From an uncultured Collinsella sp. (GTDB taxonomy: Bacteria; Actinomycetota; Coriobacteriia; Coriobacteriales; Coriobacteriaceae), in the NCBI GenBank assembly GCA_900550355.1, contig URRT01000014.1, forward strand, positions 1-20,684: a stretch of 20,684 nucleotides of DNA, written 5' to 3'. Within the stretch, counting starts at the first letter, position 1. Every line of letters starts with the position of its first letter. The notes beneath the pieces are model-generated. The model saw only the letters and a program-made list of their open reading frames with translations, was not told where the DNA came from and searched no databases. Below are positions 1 to 6,225 of the stretch, piece by piece. The translations under genes and the position numbers were made by a program.

Positions 1-1
1 C

Positions 2-49
2 CCCTACGCCGCCGCCAAGGAGCTCGTCGACACCTGGCAGCAGGCGTAA
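2..49 (+). CDS. C-terminal end of an unidentified protein (partial)
   Basis: An open frame runs in from the left edge and ends at TAA 47-49, giving the residues PYAAAKELVDTWQQA. The amphipathic, helical-looking tail ending in a plain stop resembles a normal C-terminus. It is too short to assign a family. It converges on the lipase gene that follows on the other strand, with a 14-bp hairpin in between. The frame could be spurious, but its codons are GC-rich at third positions like those of the neighbours. Confidence 0.5.
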   Translation, partial: PYAAAKELVDTWQQA

Positions 50-93
50 GTCTAAGCCGAGCAGTTGCTCCGCAGCCCCATAACTTCAGCAAT

Positions 94-139
94 GGAAAGC
101 GCATCCCAGTTTGGGTCTCCATTCCGGGATGCGCTTTCC
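94..139. terminator. Perfect 14-bp inverted repeat between convergent genes
   Basis: The arm at 94-107 (GGAAAGCGCATCCC) is the exact reverse complement of 126-139, with an 18-nt loop. It lies between the stop of the left-edge gene and the stop of the minus-strand lipase gene, where a bidirectional terminator is expected. Neither strand has a clear T-tract after the stem, so intrinsic termination is inferred from position and stem quality only. Confidence 0.4.
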
Positions 140-161
140 GCCGAGATGGCGGCAGCAGCCT

Positions 162-1031
162 CTACCCTGCCAGATATGCCTCCAGTGCCGGCAAGGTCGC
201 CTCCGCATCGCGGCGACCAATCTGGTAGATGCGCTCAAGTTCATCGGGCTCGCGACACAGCGACGGCACCTTCACCGATTCGCTCGGCCGCACCACAAAG
301 ATCTCGCCGGCAGCCTCGCGACGTGCCAGGTCATCGAGCGTGGCATTGTAGACCTCATGCCGATGCTCAAGCGCTGCGACAAACTCCGGATAGTGACGGA
401 ACACACGCCGCAGCATGGGCATCACGCTGTTGGGCTGCTTCGCAAAGCCCGCCGGCTGCGTAAGTACCACGATATTGCGGTCATACCCCTGCGCAAACAG
501 CCATGCGCTGGGAATAGAATCGGCCACGCCACCATCCAGATATTTATGCCCGTCAATAGCAACGGGACGCGTCGCCACGGGAATTGCCGACGACGCCCGG
601 ATCCACTCGATATCGCGCTCATCGCCATAGGGCAGGTCGTGATAGACGGCCTTGCCCGTCTCGATATCGGTACACACGCACGTAAATCGCATGGGGCAGG
701 CGCGATACGCCTCCAAGTCGATGGGATCGCGCTCGATAGGCACCTCGTGATAAGCAAAGTCGGCATTGAACATATCGCCGGTTCGCAGCCAGCTGGTCAC
801 GCTTGCGTAGCGCTTGTCGGCACAATAGGCCTTGTTGTAGCGAATGGCGCGGCCGATCTGGTGCGATTTAAAGTTGTAACCAAACGCCGCGCCCGCCGAG
901 ACGCCCACCATATGGTCGCAGGTCAAACCGTGCTCCATCCAAACGTCGAGCACGCCCGCCGTATACATACCGCGGTAGCCGCCTCCCTCGAGCGCCAGCC
1001 CCACCGTGCGCGTCATATTTGACTGTGCCAT
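162..1031 (-). CDS. Patatin-like phospholipase (RssA/YjjU-type)
   Basis: This is a predicted serine lipid acyl hydrolase of the patatin family, 289 residues from the chosen start. Visible motifs are the glycine-rich oxyanion loop EGGGYRG (residues 15-21), the nucleophile elbow GVSAG with Ser45, and the DGG motif with Asp166, which together form the Ser-Asp catalytic dyad. There is no signal peptide or membrane segment, so a cytosolic enzyme is expected. The substrate is unknown; bacterial relatives are usually annotated only as patatin-like. The ATG at 1031 is preferred to the upstream in-frame codon at 1115 because GGAG lies just upstream (GGAGATGGTCGC then ATG) and the family normally begins close to the GGGxRG loop. 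It is transcribed alone. Confidence 0.9.
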   Translation of the reverse strand: MAQSNMTRTVGLALEGGGYRGMYTAGVLDVWMEHGLTCDHMVGVSAGAAFGYNFKSHQIGRAIRYNKAYCADKRYASVTSWLRTGDMFNADFAYHEVPIERDPIDLEAYRACPMRFTCVCTDIETGKAVYHDLPYGDERDIEWIRASSAIPVATRPVAIDGHKYLDGGVADSIPSAWLFAQGYDRNIVVLTQPAGFAKQPNSVMPMLRRVFRHYPEFVAALEHRHEVYNATLDDLARREAAGEIFVVRPSESVKVPSLCREPDELERIYQIGRRDAEATLPALEAYLAG

Positions 1032-1059
1032 GCGACCATCTCCGTTCCTGCGTTTTAAA

Positions 1060-1078
1060 ACGGGACAAGTATACCCGT
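1060..1078 (-). promoter_or_regulatory. Candidate promoter/operator of the patatin gene
   Basis: Read on the minus strand, TATACT (1068-1073) is a good -10 hexamer upstream of the lipase start. It is framed by the inverted repeat ACGGG-N9-CCCGT (1060-1064 and 1074-1078). No strong -35 is present (best TGGGAC). A repressor site overlapping the promoter is possible, but this is inference. Confidence 0.3.
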
Positions 1079-1141
1079 CAACATATATCGTCCCAGTCGC
1101 ATTTTTATCGAACATCGCATCGTCGCGCTACCGCTTGTCGA

Positions 1142-1456
1142 ATAATAGCCGCCCACAGCATGTGCACCCATATCCCCGCACTCGAGGAAAGCGGCTTTGT
1201 GGTGACGTTCGACAAGTAAATTTAGCAGATTGTGCCCGTCGACGGCGATCGTGGCCGCAGCACGCAAGCCATTTCATCGATGCTCGAAATGGCGCAGTCG
1301 CTCCATCTGCCCGTCGTGGTCGAAGGCGTCGAGACAAATGAGCAGGCAAACATGCTACGACAAATGGACGCCCGCTACGCTCAGGGCTTCCTCTACTACC
1401 GCCCCATGCCGGCGAAGGATTTTGAGGCATTGCTCGATGGTGGCAATAACAACTGA
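1142..1456 (+). pseudogene. Remnant of an EAL-domain (c-di-GMP phosphodiesterase) gene
   Basis: One reading frame holds two recognisable pieces of an EAL domain. The first, at about 1160-1216, reads HIPALEESGFVVTFDK, like the helix and strand before the DDFG motif. Two in-frame stops follow (TAA 1217, TAG 1223). From 1232 the frame resumes with a C-terminal EAL region containing VVVEGVETNEQ and QGFLYYRPMP, ending at TGA 1454. The segment between, which should carry the metal-binding DDFG and the catalytic lysine region, is missing by roughly 20 codons. The N-terminal half with the EAL motif itself is absent. The 74-codon ORF from GTG 1232 could be translated but could not be an active enzyme. 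It lies just upstream of a GGDEF gene on the same strand, which suggests a former c-di-GMP pair or a duplicated GGDEF-EAL gene. Confidence 0.8.
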
Positions 1457-1514
1457 TGCGCTCGCGCGCAAAACGCCACCGTCGAAGGGGGCATTTGTCT
1501 CCATTAGCTAACTT

Positions 1515-1545
1515 ATATCCCCAATTCAAACCGAATTGGGGATAT
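1515..1545. promoter_or_regulatory. 13-bp palindrome overlapping a -10-like TATGAT
   Basis: The arms 1515-1527 (ATATCCCCAATTC) and 1533-1545 are perfect reverse complements around a 5-nt loop. TATGAT (1543-1548) overlaps the right arm and would be a good -10 for the GGDEF gene starting at 1584. No T-tract follows on the plus strand, so an operator or leader hairpin is at least as likely as a terminator for the EAL remnant. Confidence 0.4.
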
Positions 1546-1583
1546 GATACAAACCGTTGTTCCGCCCAAGGAGGTTATCCATC

Positions 1584-3113
1584 ATGAACGAGTCATATCG
1601 CCTGGGCGAGCAATCGATTATTACCTATCTTCAGCGACTTGCGAACGGCGTCTCAACCGCTGAACTCGATGTTGCCGCGCTGCCTGCTGAGCTACGCGCC
1701 GTTGGTGAGCAACTGCAAAAGACGCATGCCATCCTGCAACAAGAGCGCCAGCTGCTTGAGCGCAACGCCTATATCGATCCGCTCACCAACTTGGGCAACC
1801 GCAACGGATTCGACCGTCACGTCGAGCAACTCTGGCGCAAAGGCGACCCCTTCACCTGCGCCTATATTGACATCGACCATCTCAAGCATTGCAACGATAG
1901 GTTTGGCCACGCCGAAGGCAATCGCTATATTCTGAGCATCTGCCGCACGCTCTCCGAAACCATGGAGCACGATGAGATGCTGTTCCGTATCGGTGGAGAC
2001 GAGTTTGTGCTCATCTCGCCCTCCGCAAACGAGATTGAACTCGAGCAGCGCTTGGAGCAGGTGCGTACCAGGCTGATCGAGGCGAGCTCAGGTGGCAAGG
2101 CGCCCATGATCGGTAGCTTTAGCTTTGGCTGCTCGCGCGTCGATCCACTTGCTGGCGACACGCGTCGCCAGATGACGATGGATGCCGATCGCAAGATGTA
2201 TCGCTATAAGCTAATGCATCGTGTGCAGCAACCGAAAGACGATGACGCGCCGCAACGCCCAATCGTCGATCAGCTTCCCTGCAACGACCGGGTGTTCCAA
2301 GCGATCTCCATGAGCTCCGAGACGCGCTATCCGTTTATCCTCAATCTTGATACGGGAGAATCGCAATGGTCGGTTAACGCCGTGCGCGATTTTGACCTGC
2401 CCTCCCAGCACCCTTTTAACTCACTCGACATGTGGCTCGCCCGCGTTCATCCCGAGGACCGCGACAATGTGCGCGCCGAGCTCGACATGGTGATAAACGG
2501 CACGTGGCACTTCCACTACATGCAGTATCGTGTAATGGATGCCACCGGAAAATACGCGCTTTGCGACTGCACGGGCTACCGCTTGGACGGCACCGATACC
2601 GAGCCCAGCATGTATGTGGGCATTATCGTCAACCGAAGCCTAGCGGATACGACCGACTCAGTAACGGGCCTGGGCGATGTCCACGCACTGGTCAACGCTA
2701 TTGGAGAGATGCGCCACGTGCCGCACGAGGCGGGCTTTATTGCCATTAAGGTCGACGATATCGCCGAGGTCAATGCCCGCTTTGGATTCGATGCAGGCGA
2801 CCGCGTGCTCGCCGAAAGCGCCGCCTGCCTCATGGATTGTTCGCGCGGCAAGGGCCGCCTGTTCCGCTCGACGGGACCAACGTTCGTGGCACTCTTCGAT
2901 GAGCTCGGCCCCGAGGCGATCGACGAGATCGCAAGCGACATCGAACGGTTCCTGGGTTCCCCCGTGCTCATCGGCTCGCTTGAATATCAGCCACCCATTC
3001 GCGTGGCCACGCTCCATCTGGACGGCGTCGACCGTCAGCCCGTTTCCATTCTGAACGAGCTCAAAGCGTTGCTCGGGAAAGCCGTGCAGGTGCCAGGTAC
3101 CAAACTGGATTAA
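1584..3113 (+). CDS. Diguanylate cyclase: GGDEF - PAS - degenerate GGDEF
   Basis: A 509-residue predicted cytosolic c-di-GMP signalling protein. Residues about 35-62 look like a coiled-coil linker leading into a GGDEF domain (about 62-215) with an intact RIGGDEF motif at 135-141 and the usual AYIDPLTNLGNRNGF entry. No RxxD inhibitory site is seen before it. Residues about 245-352 look like a PAS_3 domain (HPED, then YRVMDATG). The third part (about 355-500) starts like a second GGDEF (DSVTGLGDVHALV), but its active-site loop reads STGPT (429-433), so it is probably non-catalytic. The ATG at 1584 is chosen because AAGGAGG (1568-1574) lies 9 nt upstream; a TTG at 1557 is in frame but lies before that site. 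There is no membrane segment. The signal sensed by the PAS domain cannot be told. Confidence 0.88.
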   Translation: MNESYRLGEQSIITYLQRLANGVSTAELDVAALPAELRAVGEQLQKTHAILQQERQLLERNAYIDPLTNLGNRNGFDRHVEQLWRKGDPFTCAYIDIDHLKHCNDRFGHAEGNRYILSICRTLSETMEHDEMLFRIGGDEFVLISPSANEIELEQRLEQVRTRLIEASSGGKAPMIGSFSFGCSRVDPLAGDTRRQMTMDADRKMYRYKLMHRVQQPKDDDAPQRPIVDQLPCNDRVFQAISMSSETRYPFILNLDTGESQWSVNAVRDFDLPSQHPFNSLDMWLARVHPEDRDNVRAELDMVINGTWHFHYMQYRVMDATGKYALCDCTGYRLDGTDTEPSMYVGIIVNRSLADTTDSVTGLGDVHALVNAIGEMRHVPHEAGFIAIKVDDIAEVNARFGFDAGDRVLAESAACLMDCSRGKGRLFRSTGPTFVALFDELGPEAIDEIASDIERFLGSPVLIGSLEYQPPIRVATLHLDGVDRQPVSILNELKALLGKAVQVPGTKLD

Positions 3114-3141
3114 CGCCGCGCCCGCGCCGCCTCCCCCATCG

Positions 3142-3178
3142 TGCGATAATCCTCTGCAGAAGTCATCGACAGCAGAGG
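3142..3178 (+). promoter_or_regulatory. Extended -10 promoter and inverted repeat before the flavoprotein gene
   Basis: TGCGATAAT (3142-3150) fits an extended -10 (TGN then TATAAT-like). Directly after it, CCTCTGC (3151-3157) pairs with GCAGAGG (3172-3178), and the right arm includes the GAGGGAG ribosome binding site. Depending on the transcription start, the repeat could act on DNA as an operator or on RNA by masking the ribosome site. No convincing -35 is seen. Confidence 0.35.
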
Positions 3179-3187
3179 GAGTTTGTG

Positions 3188-3811
3188 ATGAAGGTTCTTT
3201 TAGTCAACGGTAGCCCCAAGGCAAACGGCAACACCGCTCGCGCGCTTGCCGAAGTCGCCGAGCAATTGCATGCCGAGGGTATCGATACCGAGGTGTTCCA
3301 GCTGGGCGCCAAGCCCATTCGCGACTGCATCGGCTGTGGTCAGTGCGGCAAGCTTGGCGGACGCTGCACCTTTGACGACGACGTGGTGAACGAGCTCATC
3401 GCTGCCGCCGAGCAGGCAGATGGCTTTGTCTTTGGCTCGCCCGTCTACTACGCGCACCCCAGCGGCCGCATCCTTTCGGCCCTCGATCGCGCCTTCTATG
3501 CAGGCGGGCATGCCTTTGAGCACAAACCCGGCGCCGCAGTCGCCGTCGCCCGTCGCGGCGGCACGTCGACCACCTTCGATGTGCTCAACAAGTACTTCAC
3601 CATTAAGCAAATGCCCGTGGTCGCTTCCACCTACTGGAACAACGTGTTTGGCCGCGTGCCCGGCGACGCCGATGGGGACGCCGAGGGCCTTGCCACCATG
3701 CGAAACATCGGCAAAAACATGGCCTGGCTCCTGCGCTGCATCGAGGCAGGACAAGCCGCCGGTATCAACGCGCCCGAAGCCGATCGCGCAACGACCAACT
3801 TCATTCGTTAG
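3188..3811 (+). CDS. Flavodoxin-fold NAD(P)H-dependent reductase with iron-sulfur-flavoprotein cysteine motif
   Basis: A 207-residue protein of the NADPH-dependent FMN reductase superfamily. The N-terminus shows the flavin phosphate loop after the first strand (NGSPKANGNT, residues 7-16). It is followed by a compact cysteine cluster, Cys47-x2-Cys50-x2-Cys53-x6-Cys60, matching the motif that holds a [4Fe-4S] cluster in archaeal iron-sulfur flavoproteins and related quinone or azo reductases of anaerobes. GSPVYYAHPSG further on is the second flavin-contacting loop. The role is predicted electron transfer to quinones, nitro- or azo-compounds, or oxidants; the true substrate is unknown. ATG 3188 is preferred over the overlapping GTG 3185 because of its spacing from GAGGGAG (3175-3181). 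The next gene begins only 16 nt after the stop, so the two are probably co-transcribed. Confidence 0.85.
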   Translation: MKVLLVNGSPKANGNTARALAEVAEQLHAEGIDTEVFQLGAKPIRDCIGCGQCGKLGGRCTFDDDVVNELIAAAEQADGFVFGSPVYYAHPSGRILSALDRAFYAGGHAFEHKPGAAVAVARRGGTSTTFDVLNKYFTIKQMPVVASTYWNNVFGRVPGDADGDAEGLATMRNIGKNMAWLLRCIEAGQAAGINAPEADRATTNFIR

Positions 3812-3827
3812 AACGGCGGAACATACT

Positions 3828-4169
3828 ATGAACGTGCAAATCTTCGGCACCAAGAAGTCGTTCGACACCAAGAAAGCACAGCGCTTCTTCAAAGAGCGCC
3901 GCATTAAGGTGCAGTTTATCGACCTTAAGGAAAAGGAGATGAGCAAGGGCGAGCTCACGAGCGTGATGCAGGCGGTCGGCGGCATCGACAAGCTGCTCAA
4001 CCCCAAGGCTAAGGACGAGGAGACGCTCGCGCTCATCCAGCACCTTACCCCCAGTCAGCGCTTCGACAAGCTGCTCGAGAACCAGCAGGTCTTGGCCGAG
4101 CCCATCGTGCGCAACGGCAAAAAGGCCACCGTCGGTTATTGCCCCGATGTATGGGGAGCCTGGGAGTAG
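3828..4169 (+). CDS. ArsC/Spx-family thioredoxin-fold protein lacking the N-terminal redox cysteine
   Basis: A 113-residue protein with the ArsC/Spx/MgsR fold. It has a beta strand and loop (VQIFGTKKSFDTKKAQRFF), then VQFIDLKEKEMSKGEL, and a C-terminal EPIVRNGKKATVGY segment typical of arsenate-reductase-like proteins. In Spx and ArsC relatives the first loop carries a cysteine, often as CxxC, at the position aligned here with Ser11; the second position is Thr14. The only cysteine visible is near the C-terminus (GYCPDVW). A thiol arsenate reductase or disulfide-switch role is therefore doubtful for this copy. No strong ribosome site precedes the ATG (only GGCGGA about 7 nt upstream), consistent with coupling to the flavoprotein gene, whose stop is 16 nt away. 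Function unknown. Confidence 0.8.
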   Translation: MNVQIFGTKKSFDTKKAQRFFKERRIKVQFIDLKEKEMSKGELTSVMQAVGGIDKLLNPKAKDEETLALIQHLTPSQRFDKLLENQQVLAEPIVRNGKKATVGYCPDVWGAWE

Positions 4170-4170
4170 C

Positions 4171-4200
4171 TTGTGTTATTTGCCGGCGCGTGGGTATAAG
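4171..4200 (+). promoter_or_regulatory. Candidate promoter for the CobW-family gene
   Basis: TTGTGT (4171-4176), an 18-nt spacer, and TATAAG (4195-4200) form a plausible sigma-70-type promoter in the 86-nt gap before the GTPase gene. I see no clear Zur-like palindrome. The assignment rests on hexamer match and spacing alone. Confidence 0.35.
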
Positions 4201-4255
4201 AGCAGGCGTTTGGCATAAGATTCAACTGTAAGCCATGTCTAACAAAGGAGGGCAC

Positions 4256-5386
4256 ATGCCCAACAAACCAGTGAAGATCATCATGCTTACCGGATACCTC
4301 GGTGCCGGCAAGACCACGCTGCTCAACCACATCCTCGCTAACGATGGCGGCATCCGCGCCGCTGTAATCGTCAACGACATCGGCGAGATCAACGTCGATG
4401 CCAGTCTCATCGCCGACGGCGGTCTTTCCGAGACCGACGACCTCATCCCGCTCACCAACGGCTGCATCTGCTGCACGCTTTCGGATGACCTGGCCAACCA
4501 GCTGCAGGGCATCGCCGATTCAGGCAACTTCGACTACATCATCATCGAGGCATCGGGCATTTGCGAGCCTATCCCCATCGCCTACACCATCTCGAGCTTT
4601 TGCGACGAGGCCAAGGTGGGCGGCGAGCCCAAGCTCGCGCTCGACAACATCGTGGCCGTGGTCGATTGCGCCCGCATGTATGACGAGTTCAACGGCGGCC
4701 GCGACCTGCTGGCCGAGGATATCGACGAGGATGACATCGAGAGCCTGCTCATCCAGCAGATCGAGTTCTGCTCCACGCTAATCCTCAACAAGACCGATAC
4801 CGTGAGCCCTGAGCAGATCGCCGAGCTCAAGGCCATCGTGCGCAGCCTGCAGAAGGACGCCGTGATTGTCGAGGCTCAAAACGGCGAGGTTCCCATGGAG
4901 GAGCTGCTCGATACCGACCGCTTCGACTTTATGCGCGCCTACAACTCCGCCGCCTGGATCGAGGCCATGGAGCATCCCGAGGAGCACGACGACCCCGAGG
5001 TGCTCGAGTACGACATCAAGACCTTTGTGTACTCGCGCCGCAAGCCGTTTGACCTGCAGAAGTTCACCGATTTTGTTGAGCAGGAGTGGCCCGACGAGGT
5101 CATCCGCGTCAAGGGTCCGCTGTGGCAGACCGGCGATCCGGACATGTGCTACATGTTTGAGCAGGCCGGCCACCAGATGCGCCTGATGGAGAACGGTCTG
5201 TTTGTCGATTCGGCGCCCGAGGGCGAGAAGCAGAAGATCATCGACGAGAACCCCGAGATCATGCAGATTTGGGACGACGAGACGGGCGACCGCATGACGA
5301 GCCTGTGCATCATCGGCCGTCACATGGACAAGGACGCGCTCATCGCCTCCCTCGATGCCTGCCTGACCGACTGGCACCGCGCCTAG
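4256..5386 (+). CDS. CobW/COG0523-family metallochaperone GTPase
   Basis: A 376-residue G3E-family GTPase. Visible parts are the P-loop GYLGAGKT (residues 13-20), the zinc-binding signature GCICC (69-73, with Cys70, Cys72 and Cys73), a Walker B-like strand ending IIIEASGICEP, the guanine-specificity motif NKTD, and a C-terminal CobW_C-like domain from about residue 255 (FVYSRRKPFDLQKF). An acidic stretch lies between the lobes. Family members load or deliver zinc, cobalt or other metals to client enzymes; the client here is unknown and no cobalamin or nitrile hydratase genes are adjacent. ATG 4256 is chosen over the in-frame ATG 4235 because AAAGGAGG (4244-4251) lies between the two and is well placed only for 4256. 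A strong terminator follows at 5426. Confidence 0.92.
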   Translation: MPNKPVKIIMLTGYLGAGKTTLLNHILANDGGIRAAVIVNDIGEINVDASLIADGGLSETDDLIPLTNGCICCTLSDDLANQLQGIADSGNFDYIIIEASGICEPIPIAYTISSFCDEAKVGGEPKLALDNIVAVVDCARMYDEFNGGRDLLAEDIDEDDIESLLIQQIEFCSTLILNKTDTVSPEQIAELKAIVRSLQKDAVIVEAQNGEVPMEELLDTDRFDFMRAYNSAAWIEAMEHPEEHDDPEVLEYDIKTFVYSRRKPFDLQKFTDFVEQEWPDEVIRVKGPLWQTGDPDMCYMFEQAGHQMRLMENGLFVDSAPEGEKQKIIDENPEIMQIWDDETGDRMTSLCIIGRHMDKDALIASLDACLTDWHRA

Positions 5387-5425
5387 GTTTATCCAGGCGG
5401 GTATTTTTCCGCCTACGCAACCGCC

Positions 5426-5460
5426 AAACCACCACGAAGGTGCCCTTCGTGGTGGTTTTT
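5426..5460 (+). terminator. Rho-independent terminator
   Basis: The stem 5426-5440 pairs perfectly with 5444-5458 (15 bp, 3-nt loop) and runs into a run of five T (5456-5460). It ends the CobW-family transcription unit 40 nt after the stop. The left arm begins with three A, so it may also work weakly in reverse. A smaller hairpin (AGGCGG 5395-5400 with CCGCCT 5409-5414) precedes it. Confidence 0.9.
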
Positions 5461-5481
5461 CGTTCTGAGCCAAGGAGATTC

Positions 5482-6081
5482 ATGTTCAACATCGTGCTGT
5501 ATGCGCCCGAGATTCCGGCCAATACGGGCAATATCGGCCGTACCTGCGTGGTCACCGGCGCCCACCTGCATCTGGTGGAGCCGCTGGGCTTTTCGCTCGA
5601 TGACAAGACGGTGCGTCGCGCCGGTCTGGGCTACTGGCAAAACTTGGACGTGACAACCTATGCCGGTTGGGAGGATTTCCTTGCGCGCAACGGTCTCTCC
5701 CCCGCCGATGGTCGCCTACACCTGCTGACCAAAAAGGCGCACCGAACCTATGCGCAGAGCACCTACCGCGATGGCGACTACTTGGTCTTTGGCAGCGAGA
5801 GCTCGGGCATTCCCGAGTCACTGCTCGCCGCAGCGCCCGAGCGTTGCGAGCGCATCCCGATGCTGCGCGATTGCGACTCACTCGATAACGCCGAGGCTTG
5901 GGAGGCCCACGAGGAATCGCTGGGGCATACCGAGGACAGCCACGAGGCCATCCTTCGGCAGGATATCTGCGGCAACTTCGTCAATCCAGACGACTACCGA
6001 ATTAGCGCACTCAACCTCTCCAACAGCGCCGCCATCGTCCTCTACGAAGCCCTGCGCCAAACAGGCTTTCCGGGAATGTGA
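5482..6081 (+). CDS. trmL: tRNA (cytidine(34)-2'-O)-methyltransferase TrmL
   Basis: A 199-residue SPOUT-class methyltransferase predicted to 2'-O-methylate the wobble base of certain leucine tRNAs using S-adenosylmethionine. The trefoil-knot motifs are clear: PEIPANTGNIGR (residues 9-20), the cofactor loop FGSESSGIP (103-111) and the closing LNLSNSAAIVLYE (177-189). Unlike the compact E. coli enzyme of about 157 residues, this copy carries an insert of about 43 residues (131-173, rich in Asp, Glu and His) between the last two knot motifs. AAGGAG lies 7 nt before the ATG. The final Gly-Met and stop (GGA ATG TGA) lie inside a palindromic repeat at 6073-6109. It follows a strong terminator, so it needs its own promoter, which I cannot place. 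Confidence 0.92.
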   Translation: MFNIVLYAPEIPANTGNIGRTCVVTGAHLHLVEPLGFSLDDKTVRRAGLGYWQNLDVTTYAGWEDFLARNGLSPADGRLHLLTKKAHRTYAQSTYRDGDYLVFGSESSGIPESLLAAAPERCERIPMLRDCDSLDNAEAWEAHEESLGHTEDSHEAILRQDICGNFVNPDDYRISALNLSNSAAIVLYEALRQTGFPGM

Positions 6082-6109
6082 CAAAGGAACTGTCCCTTTG
6101 TCACATTCC
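6073..6109. repeat. REP-like palindrome, copy 1 (ACAAAGG/CCTTTGT core)
   Basis: A perfect 15-bp inverted repeat: arm 6073-6087 (GGAATGTGACAAAGG) with 6095-6109 and a 7-nt loop AACTGTC. The left arm overlaps the end and stop codon of trmL. The core GACAAAGGAACTGTCC recurs at 11064, and a close variant recurs at 7337. There is no T-tract, so it is not a canonical terminator, though the RNA hairpin could still help termination or stability. Confidence 0.8.
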
Positions 6110-6177
6110 AGTGCCGCGCCGATGGCGTACGCGCCTAATTGATGCTCTAGATAAAGAGCCCTCACTTTTAATCAGAA

Positions 6178-6201
6178 TTAACTAAAGTAAAATGAAGTTA
6201 A
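6178..6201 (+). promoter_or_regulatory. AT-rich promoter region with inverted repeat before ATPase 1
   Basis: The stretch at about 6165-6205 is much more AT-rich than its surroundings. TAAAAT (6188-6193) is a candidate -10, and it is flanked symmetrically by TTAACT (6178-6183) and AGTTAA (6196-6201). This layout suggests an operator around the promoter. No strong -35 is visible. Confidence 0.4.
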
Positions 6202-6225
6202 ACGGCGGTGTGAAAGGAGAGCCTT

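Noticed and set aside
111..1022. 303-codon plus-strand ORF opposite the patatin gene
   Set aside because: The minus strand has all the catalytic motifs of a patatin lipase. The plus frame is rich in His, Arg and Ala without motifs.
3200..4036. 278-codon minus-strand ORF opposite the flavoprotein and ArsC-like genes
   Set aside because: It spans two real genes and their junction and contains no recognisable domain.
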